Shown: positions 1 to 6,326 of the stretch, piece by piece
Layout of the letters: every line of letters begins with the position of its first letter
Numbering within the stretch: the first letter of the stretch is position 1
Assembly (NCBI GenBank): GCA_947478975.1
Contig: CANJYI010000112.1
Span: forward strand, 1-8,154
Reading direction: 5' to 3'
Length of the DNA stretch: 8,154 bases
Source: Chthoniobacteraceae bacterium
Lineage (GTDB): Bacteria; Verrucomicrobiota; Verrucomicrobiia; Chthoniobacterales; Chthoniobacteraceae
Notes under the pieces: model-generated
Seen by the model: only the letters and a program-made list of their open reading frames with translations
Told to the model about the DNA's origin: nothing
The model's database searches: none
Position numbers and translations under genes: made by a program

Positions 1-858
1 CTGACCTCTATGATTGTGTTGGGCCAGCTCCGGGAACCAGGGAGGCATTTTGGCCCCTTACGGGTTTGGGGTACCTACGGGTGGATGCTTGCCGGTCTGT
101 TGGTGAGCATGGTTCTGCACGCAGACGGTTCTACGGTGACCGGCTTTGCCGCGGCTCTGGCCTGGTTGGGAGTGGCTGCGTTTACGTTTTTGCTGCCGTC
201 AAGTGCGCCTCAGGCGGCGCGCAGGCCGTTTGGATGGAGGGAGATCTTCGGGTTGGAAACTTTTTCGCTGTTGCGGGACCCCCAGCATAGGGCGGTGTTT
301 ATTGGTGCGGGGCTGCTTAGCATTCCGTTGGCGGCGTTTTACCCCTACACCCCCATGCATCTGCATGATTTGGGCGTACAGGGGGGTAGCGCGGTGATGT
401 CGCTTGGGCAGGTTTCAGAGGCCCTTTCGATGTATGCCATGGCCCGCCTGCTCATGGAGGTGCGGCTGCCCACGCTTCTCAACGCGGCGATCGCCGTGGG
501 GTTGCTTCGCTATTTGTTGTTCGCCACGGGGAGTATTTGGGGGTTGGTAGCCGGTGTTTTTCTGCACGGGATTTGCTTCACCCTATTTTTTATTCCGGCC
601 CAGATTTACATTGAGGAGCGGATTCCGAAGGAGATGCGGTTCCGGGCGCAGGCTCTGATGACCCTGCTCATCAGTGGATTTGGTAATTTGCTCGGGTATC
701 TGGGGTGCGGGGCGCTCCGGAGTTGGTGCGAGGAGGGGAGCCAAACCCGCTGGGGCCTTTACTGGGGCGTGCTTGCCGGGGCCGTGGCTGCGGTAGGAGT
801 GTATTTCAGGCTGGCCTACAGAGAACCCGTTGCGGCCGAGCCCGCCCTGTCTAAATAG
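1..858 (+). CDS. MFS transporter, nucleoside:H+ symporter-like (5' end outside window)
   Basis: An inner-membrane secondary transporter of the major facilitator superfamily, probably a proton symporter for a nucleoside-like or sugar-like solute. The frame is open to the first base of the window, so the start lies upstream. About 285 residues are visible against roughly 400-420 for the family, so around four N-terminal membrane segments are missing. The visible part (numbered from base 1) has RVWGTYGW at 21-28, the conserved loop after helix 4 in NupG/XapB-type proteins, then about eight hydrophobic segments. Further family-like motifs are GQVSE (136-140), LHGICF (188-193) and RFRAQALMTLL (213-223). 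The acidic residue that often follows Cys-Phe in the LHG motif is Thr here, so substrate specificity may differ from true nucleoside permeases. It ends 78 bases before the giant exported protein on the same strand and may be co-transcribed with it. The MFS assignment is firm; the substrate is inferred. Confidence 0.85.
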   Translation: MTSMIVLGQLREPGRHFGPLRVWGTYGWMLAGLLVSMVLHADGSTVTGFAAALAWLGVAAFTFLLPSSAPQAARRPFGWREIFGLETFSLLRDPQHRAVFIGAGLLSIPLAAFYPYTPMHLHDLGVQGGSAVMSLGQVSEALSMYAMARLLMEVRLPTLLNAAIAVGLLRYLLFATGSIWGLVAGVFLHGICFTLFFIPAQIYIEERIPKEMRFRAQALMTLLISGFGNLLGYLGCGALRSWCEEGSQTRWGLYWGVLAGAVAAVGVYFRLAYREPVAAEPALSK

Positions 859-936
859 GGGCTACGGGACTTCCCTGTTGCAGGTTGAACCCTGTAGTAT
901 CCGCTTCTCAGTTTGTTCCCTAGTTGCCCTCAGCTC

Positions 937-3900
937 ATGAAAAAAACTCCGTACGTCCTTAGCTCCGTATTTGTCACCGCGGCTGCCGCGCTTTTTCCAA
1001 TGCGCGCCGAAGCGTTGGTTCTCCAAAAAGATGACCACATCGCGATTGTCGGTAGCGGTCTGGCCGACCGCCAGCAGCATCATGCCTGGTTGGAGACCCT
1101 GATCCACAAGGCTCATCCATCACTCAACCTGACGGTGCGCAACCTTGGGTTCGCCGCGGACGAGGTCAATCTCCACCCCCGTTCCGACGAAGTACCCACC
1201 ACCGAGTACTTCCTGAACATGGTTCCCGGCGAGCTGAAGGCCACCGTGGGCAAGGCGGAGGTGATCTACACATCGGGTGCGGAGTTCCACGCCAACGTAA
1301 TTCTGGCCTATTGGGGTTTCAACGAGTCCTTCCGTGGCGAGGCGGGGGTGGCTGACTTTAAGAAGAATCTCGCAGAATATCTCAAGCAGCTTGTCTCGGC
1401 CGACTACGGCAAGGGCAAGCCCAGGGTGGTTCTATTTTCCCCGATCGCCCAAGAAAACCTCAAGAGCCCCCACTTTTCGGACGGTGTGGCCAACAACCGC
1501 AACCTAGCCCTGTACACGGCGGCGATGGCCGAGGTGGCCAAGGAGCACGGGGTCCAGTTTGTGGATCTTTTTGCAGCCAGCTTCGAGCTGTTTAAGAAGA
1601 GCGCCGAGCCGCTGACCATGAACGGGATCCACCTGAAGGAGGAGGGCGACAAGGCAATGGCCCCCATCCAGTTCAGGGAGATCTTTGGAAAGGAGGCACC
1701 TGATTTTTCCGCCACGGCCAGCCTGCGCAGCGCGATTCTGGAGAAAAACGTCCAGTGGCACCACCGCTACCGCACCGTCGACCAGTACAACATCTTTGGC
1801 GGGCGTTCGCGCATCGCCTACGAGGGGGTGACCAACGCCCACATCGTCGGACAGGAACTCGCCCAACGCGACGTGCTCACCTCAAACCGTGACAAGGCCG
1901 TCTGGGCGGTTGCCAACGGGAAGCCTGCACAGGTCAAGGACGACAATCTTCCTCCCGTGGATCCGACCCCGGCCAACCGCAAGGAGCCCGTGCCCTACAT
2001 GAGCGGCGAGGAGGCGATCAAGCACCTCACGCTGCCCGCCGGCTGCAAGGTGGAGTTGGTGGCCTCCGAGGAAACCTTCCCCGAATTGGTCAACCCGGTG
2101 CAGATGAACTTCGACACCAAGGGCCGTCTCTGGATTGCAGCCTGGCCCACCTATCCGGAGACGACTCCGACCACAACCAACTACGACAAGTTGCTCGTGT
2201 TCGACCTCGATCCCAAGACGGGCAAGGCCAAGAAGTGCACCACCTTCGCGGACGGACTGAACTGTCCGACAGGTTTCCAACTCTACAAAGACGGCGTCAT
2301 TGTGATGCAGTCGCCCGACTTGTGGTACATGCGGGACACCGACGGCGACGGCAAGGCAGACTGGAAGGAGCGGGTGTTGCACGGTCTGGACGCGGCCGAT
2401 TCGCACCATGAGACCAACTCGATCTGTTACGAACCGGGCGGCGCGATGTACCTGAGCGACGGGGTGTTCCATCGCACCAATGTGGAGACATTTAACGGGC
2501 CGGTGCGCAATGTAAACGGAGCGATCTACCGGTTTGAACCCAACACCGGCAAGTTTATGCGTCATGCTCCCTACGGGTTTGCCAATCCGCACGGCCGGGT
2601 GTTCGACTACTGGGGCAACGACTTGGTGACCGATGCGACAGGCAATGCCAACTACTTCGGGCCCGCCTTCTCGGGGCATCTGGATTCGGGCGCGCATCCC
2701 GGCATGCAACAGTTCTGGGCGCGTCCCTCGCGGCCGTGTCCAGGGACCGCGATCCTCTCGAGCCGTCATTTTCCCGACGACTGGCAGGGGCTGTTTCTCA
2801 ACACGAACGTCATCAGCATCCATGGGATCTTCCGCGCCAAGCTCACGGACGAAGGCTCCGCAATCAAGGGGGAGACACTGGAACATCTGGTGACCACCGA
2901 CATTGAGAAGAACCCGAACTTTCGTCCCTCTGGCGTGACGGTGGCTCCAGATGGTTCGCTCTACTTCATGGACTGGTCGCAGATGCTCATCGGCCATTTG
3001 CAGCATCACCTGCGGGATCCCAACCGGGACCACCAGCATGGACGTCTTTACCGGATCACCTTTCCTGAGCGGCCCCTGCTTGTGCCCAAGGCGATCGCCG
3101 GCGAGCCCGTCGATAAGTTGGTGGCGCTCCTGAGCGAGCATGAGGACGACGTACGCATGCGCGCCAAGATCGAGCTGGGGACGAAGGACTCCAAGGAGGT
3201 CATCGCGGCCGTTCAGAAGTGGGAGAAGGCCTTGGATAAGGGGGCGAAGACCTATGAGCACGACCGTTTGGAGGCGCTCTGGGTGCATCAGTGGCATGAC
3301 TCTGTGAATCTGGAACTCCTGCAGGACGTGCTGAAATCGCCCGAGCCCCGAGCCCGGGCGCAGGCCTTACGCGTGGTCGGTTACTGGCGGGACAGGGTTC
3401 CCGGCGCCGCCGAAATCGTGAAGAAAGCCGCGTCGGATGAAAGCATGCGGGTGCGCCTCGAAGCGGTGCGTGTGGCCAGTTTCTTCAAGGGAGCGGACCT
3501 GCCCGTTGCCTTGGAAGCGGCGTTCACCGTGCTGAAGAATCCGACTGACTACTACATCGACTACTGCTTCAAGGAAACCCACAAGCAGCTGCGTAGCATC
3601 AGCAGCGAGTATGTAATGCCCTCGGATTCTGCGGCCCGTGCCGCGTTTATCGAAAAGGCCACCGATGGCGAACTGCGTGAGATGCCCGCCAGCGAGGACG
3701 TTTTGCTGGCAAGAGTGGACCGCAAGGCTACGGATGCCGGCTCCCGGGAGAAGGCGGTGCAGGAACTCGCCAAGCTTCACGGGCTCTCGCGCGAGGCCGA
3801 GATTGCGGCGCTGCTTGGGCGTCTGGATTCCAAGGGCGGTGCCGGTAATGCGGCGGCCGAGGAACTTGGCAAGCTCATCGCCACTACTACGCCGACGAAG

Positions 3901-4950
3901 CTGGCCGCAGCCCGCCCAGCCTTTGCTGCAATCGCGGCGAAAGCCGCGCAGGGGCAGGTTCGGCGTTCCGCCTGGGGCGCGCTGATCCTCGCCGATGCCG
4001 ACGCCCAGGTCACCTGGAAGCAGGCCTCGGACGAGCCCAAACGCAACGCGCTGCTCGATGCGATCGGCTTCATCGCCGATCCGGGTCTGCGCGCGAAGTT
4101 CCAGCCGATCCTCTCCGAACTGCTTGCCGACGAAAAATTGCCGCGCGCCACGCGTTCGGCGGTTGTCCACGCCTTACCGCTCATGGGCCCCGCCAATGCG
4201 AAGGCCGGTTTTGCCACCCTTGCGGGTTTTCTCGCCAAGGGCGAGGAGCGGACCCTCGCAGCGCGCGCCGTCATGCAGTTGCCGCGTGAGAGTTGGGACA
4301 AGGCGGCAGCCGGCCCTGCTGTGGAAAGCCTCTTGGCCTGGGCGAAGACTGTGCCCGCGGAGAAGCGCACGGCCCAGCAGTATGTGGAGACCGTCCAGAC
4401 GGCGACAGAGCTGGCTGGGCTGCTCGAAGACGGTGCGAAGCTTGCCGTGCGCAAGGAGCTACGCGGTCTGGGCGTGAGCGTGTTTGTCGTCAAGACGGTG
4501 CGCGAGCAGATGCGTTACGACACACCCCGGATCGTGGTGGAGGCGGGTAAGCCGTTTGAGATGATCGTGGAAAACACCGACGTGATGCCGCACAACCTGC
4601 TGGTGGTCAACCCTGGTTCCCGCCAGGCTGTGGCGGAAGCCGTACAGACCAAGAGCCCGACGCAGCTCGACAAAAAGGGCCGTCCCTATGTGCCGGAGAA
4701 GGACAACCGGGTGCTTGAAGCGACCCGTTTGTTGGAGCCCGGTCAGAAGGAAACGCTCAAAATGACCGCTCCCAAAACCCCCGGCGAGTACGAGTACGTC
4801 TGCACCTTCCCCGGGCACTGGATGATCATGTGGGGCAAACTCATCGTGACAAAGGACGTGGAGGATTACCTCCAGAAAAACCCTGAGTCCGCCCAGCCTG
4901 CAGGTGTGGCCGCCGCACATGGCGCGCACCAGCACGCTTCAGCCAAATAG
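937..4950 (+). CDS. Giant exported PVC-type protein: SGNH-like + dehydrogenase propeller + HEAT + azurin-like copper domain
   Basis: A 1337-residue exported protein, probably a periplasmic oxidoreductase for a carbohydrate-like substrate. I chose the ATG at 937, not the in-frame TTG at 913, because it begins a clean signal peptide (two Lys, hydrophobic core, MRAEA near residue 26). No Shine-Dalgarno sequence is seen. Domains: SGNH/GDSL-like fold at about 30-260 with degenerate blocks (GSGL at 39-42, GFNES with N129, NGIH at 229-232); TIGR02604-like propeller at about 353-709, with a calcium-type DTDGDGKAD loop at 467-475 and DPNRDHQHGRLYRITF at its end; HEAT/ARM-like helices from about 715 to 1170; cupredoxin from about 1174 to 1305. 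The cupredoxin has a complete azurin-type copper site: H1219 (MPHN), C1289, H1294 and M1298 in CTFPGHWMIM. A His-rich tail, HGAHQH, follows. There is no CXXCH haem motif, although many relatives carry a fused cytochrome c. The architecture is seen; the catalytic activity and substrate are inferred. Confidence 0.88.
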   Translation: MKKTPYVLSSVFVTAAAALFPMRAEALVLQKDDHIAIVGSGLADRQQHHAWLETLIHKAHPSLNLTVRNLGFAADEVNLHPRSDEVPTTEYFLNMVPGELKATVGKAEVIYTSGAEFHANVILAYWGFNESFRGEAGVADFKKNLAEYLKQLVSADYGKGKPRVVLFSPIAQENLKSPHFSDGVANNRNLALYTAAMAEVAKEHGVQFVDLFAASFELFKKSAEPLTMNGIHLKEEGDKAMAPIQFREIFGKEAPDFSATASLRSAILEKNVQWHHRYRTVDQYNIFGGRSRIAYEGVTNAHIVGQELAQRDVLTSNRDKAVWAVANGKPAQVKDDNLPPVDPTPANRKEPVPYMSGEEAIKHLTLPAGCKVELVASEETFPELVNPVQMNFDTKGRLWIAAWPTYPETTPTTTNYDKLLVFDLDPKTGKAKKCTTFADGLNCPTGFQLYKDGVIVMQSPDLWYMRDTDGDGKADWKERVLHGLDAADSHHETNSICYEPGGAMYLSDGVFHRTNVETFNGPVRNVNGAIYRFEPNTGKFMRHAPYGFANPHGRVFDYWGNDLVTDATGNANYFGPAFSGHLDSGAHPGMQQFWARPSRPCPGTAILSSRHFPDDWQGLFLNTNVISIHGIFRAKLTDEGSAIKGETLEHLVTTDIEKNPNFRPSGVTVAPDGSLYFMDWSQMLIGHLQHHLRDPNRDHQHGRLYRITFPERPLLVPKAIAGEPVDKLVALLSEHEDDVRMRAKIELGTKDSKEVIAAVQKWEKALDKGAKTYEHDRLEALWVHQWHDSVNLELLQDVLKSPEPRARAQALRVVGYWRDRVPGAAEIVKKAASDESMRVRLEAVRVASFFKGADLPVALEAAFTVLKNPTDYYIDYCFKETHKQLRSISSEYVMPSDSAARAAFIEKATDGELREMPASEDVLLARVDRKATDAGSREKAVQELAKLHGLSREAEIAALLGRLDSKGGAGNAAAEELGKLIATTTPTKLAAARPAFAAIAAKAAQGQVRRSAWGALILADADAQVTWKQASDEPKRNALLDAIGFIADPGLRAKFQPILSELLADEKLPRATRSAVVHALPLMGPANAKAGFATLAGFLAKGEERTLAARAVMQLPRESWDKAAAGPAVESLLAWAKTVPAEKRTAQQYVETVQTATELAGLLEDGAKLAVRKELRGLGVSVFVVKTVREQMRYDTPRIVVEAGKPFEMIVENTDVMPHNLLVVNPGSRQAVAEAVQTKSPTQLDKKGRPYVPEKDNRVLEATRLLEPGQKETLKMTAPKTPGEYEYVCTFPGHWMIMWGKLIVTKDVEDYLQKNPESAQPAGVAAAHGAHQHASAK

Positions 4951-4980
4951 CGGGCGCTCTGGCGTGTCGCCTGTTTGACG

Positions 4981-5022
4981 AAAAGCCCTCCGTTCCCGCA
5001 TCGCGGGGCGGGGGGCTTTTTT
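4981..5022. terminator. Bidirectional rho-independent terminator between convergent genes
   Basis: The sequence runs AAAAGCCCTCCG, then CCCGC-ATC-GCGGG, then CGGGGGGCTTTTTT. The outer arms pair over 12 positions with one G-T wobble, and the inner arms add five GC pairs. T-rich tails leave the stem on both strands (TTTTTT on plus, TTTT on minus). It starts 30 bases after the stop of the giant protein and lies 30 bases beyond the stop of the minus-strand regulator, as expected for a shared terminator of converging genes. Confidence 0.85.
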
Positions 5023-5051
5023 GTGTGAGGGAGTCTCGGCGTATGCGGGGC

Positions 5052-5837
5052 TCAGCTCCGGCGCAGGCGGAACTGGAGTTGGTATTGCCGGGGGGTGAGG
5101 CCCAGCAGCCGGTGAAACGTCTGGGTGAGGGAGCTTTGGTCGCAGAAACCGACTGAGACGGCCACGTCTGCGATGAGCTGGTTCTCGTCCTGGAGCGCAT
5201 CGCAAGCCGCCTGTATGCGCAACTTCAGAATGAACGCCTGGGGCCCCACGCCAAAGGTCTCGACGAACTTGCGGTGGAGTTGCCTTGGAGAAAGGTGGAG
5301 CTGCTGGGCGAGCTTCTCCACGGAAATCTTCTCCCGGAAATGGGCGCGGATGTATTCGACGGCGCGTTCCAAGTGCAGGAAGGGGCGCAGGACAGCCTTG
5401 CGACTTTCGTAGCTGTGGGTGGTGCCCATCAGGCCGACGACGGCACCGTCGCGGTTGCGCAGGGGGAGCTTGTTGGTGATGTACCAGTCGGGAAGCCCCT
5501 GACGGTTGAAGAAGAGCTCCACCAGATTGAGCCGTGGCTGTCCGGAGGCCAGCACGGCTTCGTCGTCCTTGCGAAAAGTTTCGGCGAGCGTGCGGGGGAA
5601 GAGCTCGAAGTCGTCCTTGCCCAGAATCTCCGTCTCGGTGTGAAAACCAAAGCGCTCAAAAAAGAGACGGCTTGCCCCAATGATGCGGCACTGCGCGTCC
5701 TTGGCGAAGAAGGCGACGTCGGGGAGGTGGTTGAAGATTTGATAGAAGGCCGAGTCGGCGCTCAACTGGCTGAAGAGGAGCTCTCTTTCCAGATCGGGGC
5801 GCTCCGTCGGCTTAGGGGGCTTGCGGGTGGGAGGCAT
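5052..5837 (-). CDS. PAS-domain AraC family transcriptional regulator
   Basis: A 261-residue cytoplasmic DNA-binding regulator. An N-terminal PAS (PAS_4-like) sensor spans about residues 30-142 (LPDVAFFAKD near 38-47, GKDDFELFP at 73-81, then a DWYITNKLPLRNRDG strand region at 117-131). The AraC/XylS double helix-turn-helix spans about 155-255, with helix-turn-helix 1 around EKLAQQLHLSPRQLHRKF and helix-turn-helix 2 ending in the typical GFCDQSSLTQTFHRLLG and TPRQYQ. The frame stays open upstream to 5915, but I prefer the ATG at 5837: the longer N-terminus is low-complexity Pro/Gly and lies over an inverted repeat. Neither start has a clear Shine-Dalgarno sequence. The PAS domain suggests control by a small ligand or redox state. 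The gene converges on the giant exported protein, so regulation of that unit is possible but unproven. Confidence 0.9.
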   Translation of the reverse strand: MPPTRKPPKPTERPDLERELLFSQLSADSAFYQIFNHLPDVAFFAKDAQCRIIGASRLFFERFGFHTETEILGKDDFELFPRTLAETFRKDDEAVLASGQPRLNLVELFFNRQGLPDWYITNKLPLRNRDGAVVGLMGTTHSYESRKAVLRPFLHLERAVEYIRAHFREKISVEKLAQQLHLSPRQLHRKFVETFGVGPQAFILKLRIQAACDALQDENQLIADVAVSVGFCDQSSLTQTFHRLLGLTPRQYQLQFRLRRS

Positions 5838-5842
5838 GGCGT

Positions 5843-5864
5843 GGGGGATGGGGAAGAGGGGGGG
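5843..5864 (+). other. G-quadruplex-type motif at the regulator's start
   Basis: The plus strand has runs of five, four and seven G separated by AT and AAGA. Splitting the seven-G run gives four G-tracts of three or more with loops of 2, 4 and 1, a canonical quadruplex pattern. It begins 6 bases upstream of the chosen ATG of the minus-strand regulator, so the G-rich strand is the template and the mRNA leader is C-rich. This explains the lack of a Shine-Dalgarno sequence there. Any regulatory role is speculative. Confidence 0.45.
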
Positions 5865-5877
5865 AACCAGCGGCCCG

Positions 5878-5912
5878 CCTCCCAGACGATGCACTGTCCC
5901 GAGTCTGGGAGG
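5878..5912. promoter_or_regulatory. Perfect 10-bp inverted repeat upstream of the AraC-type gene
   Basis: CCTCCCAGAC at 5878-5887 is exactly complementary to GTCTGGGAGG at 5903-5912, with a 15-base spacer. It lies 41-75 bases upstream of the regulator's ATG at 5837. It could be an operator, a hairpin in the mRNA leader, or on the plus strand a weak terminator-like hairpin followed by CAATTTTGG. I cannot identify a convincing -35/-10 pair next to it. Confidence 0.45.
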
Positions 5913-6009
5913 CAATTTTGGATTGTCATCCGGTTTCGGTAGGAGGGACCCTAGCTTTGAATATTACTGGGTAAGTCCCCATGTGGACAGTTCCACGCCA
6001 CAACCCGGG

Positions 6010-6201
6010 CTATCCCGCGTCAAGGCATGGGGAGCGGCGGACGGATACGATGGAGGCGTCGAGGCGTCCGCAGGCGACGTCGGCCATGTCCTGCGCCGCG
6101 CTGCCCATGAGGCGGCATTCAAAAGGATGCGGCTGGTGAAACATCGTGCGGCGGTCCACGTCGCAGTCACGATCGAGAATCTGCGGAAAGGCGAATGCGT
6201 G
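6010..6201 (-). pseudogene. Possible remnant of an inositol monophosphatase-family gene
   Basis: A minus-strand frame between stops at 6204-6202 and 6012-6010 gives 63 residues that include RLMGSAAQDMADVACGRLDA (6055-6114). After eight residues it gives PCLDAG. In inositol monophosphatase/SuhB-type enzymes the C-terminal half reads roughly R-x-GSAA-x-D-x-A-x-VA-x-GRxDA, and about seven residues later PWDxAAG with a metal-binding Asp, so both motif and spacing fit. No start codon, DPxDGTxN motif or remaining domain is readable in frame, and the frame closes at once afterwards, so any gene is broken. An adjacent 8-bp tandem duplication (6053-6068) is consistent with decay. The match is short and was made by eye. 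Chance similarity remains possible. Confidence 0.4.
6053..6068. repeat. 8-bp tandem duplication GAGGCGTC x2
   Basis: GAGGCGTC occurs twice back to back. On the minus strand it covers the Leu-Asp-Ala codons of the GRLDA motif in the possible phosphatase remnant. An 8-base duplication is not a multiple of three, so if it is secondary it would shift the frame at this point. Confidence 0.6.
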
Positions 6202-6326
6202 TTAACGGTTCATCGAACACATCCACGCAAGGATCAACCCGCAGGGCTTTGGGGACGTGAAGACATTGAATGCGACGAGCAGCAACGACCGACGTGAATC
6301 CAGCAAGGATATTCGAGCCTTGGCGC

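Larger units (their letters stand above)
5913..6326. other. Gene-poor interval with no intact coding sequence
   Basis: Only short frames without recognisable proteins are open here. The left part (5913-6009) should contain the promoter of the minus-strand regulator, but I find no good hexamer pair; the best (TGTCCA, 17 bases, TAATAT on minus) is poor. The middle holds a possible gene remnant, listed separately. The right part follows the stop of the minus-strand gene at 6327 and has only a weak 5-bp hairpin (6304-6322) without a T-tract, so that gene's terminator is not evident. Confidence 0.5.

Noticed and set aside
881..900. Possible hairpin CAGG-TTGAAC-CCTG and hexamers TTGAAC/TAGTAT before the giant gene
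   Set aside because: The stem is only four pairs, and the hexamers are 4 bases apart where about 17 would be needed.
913..936. Upstream TTG start for the giant protein
   Set aside because: It would add eight residues before the signal peptide. The ATG at 937 starts directly with MKK, the usual n-region.
1882..3297. 471-residue open frame on the minus strand
   Set aside because: It lies antisense to the dehydrogenase propeller of the giant gene, whose conserved motifs are unmistakable. The antisense product has low-complexity Val/Arg/His/Gly character and no domain, as expected from high third-position GC.
3367..4493. Minus-strand frames opposite the HEAT region
   Set aside because: They are antisense shadows of the Ala-rich solenoid, with no start context and no recognisable domain.
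5274..5942. 222-residue plus-strand frame opposite the AraC-type gene
   Set aside because: It is antisense to clear PAS and AraC motifs. Its product is a Gly/Glu/Val-rich shadow.
5976..5995. Short overlapping inverted repeats (GTCC/GGAC, GTGGA-CAGT-TCCAC)
   Set aside because: Stems of four to five pairs are expected by chance in an interval of this length.
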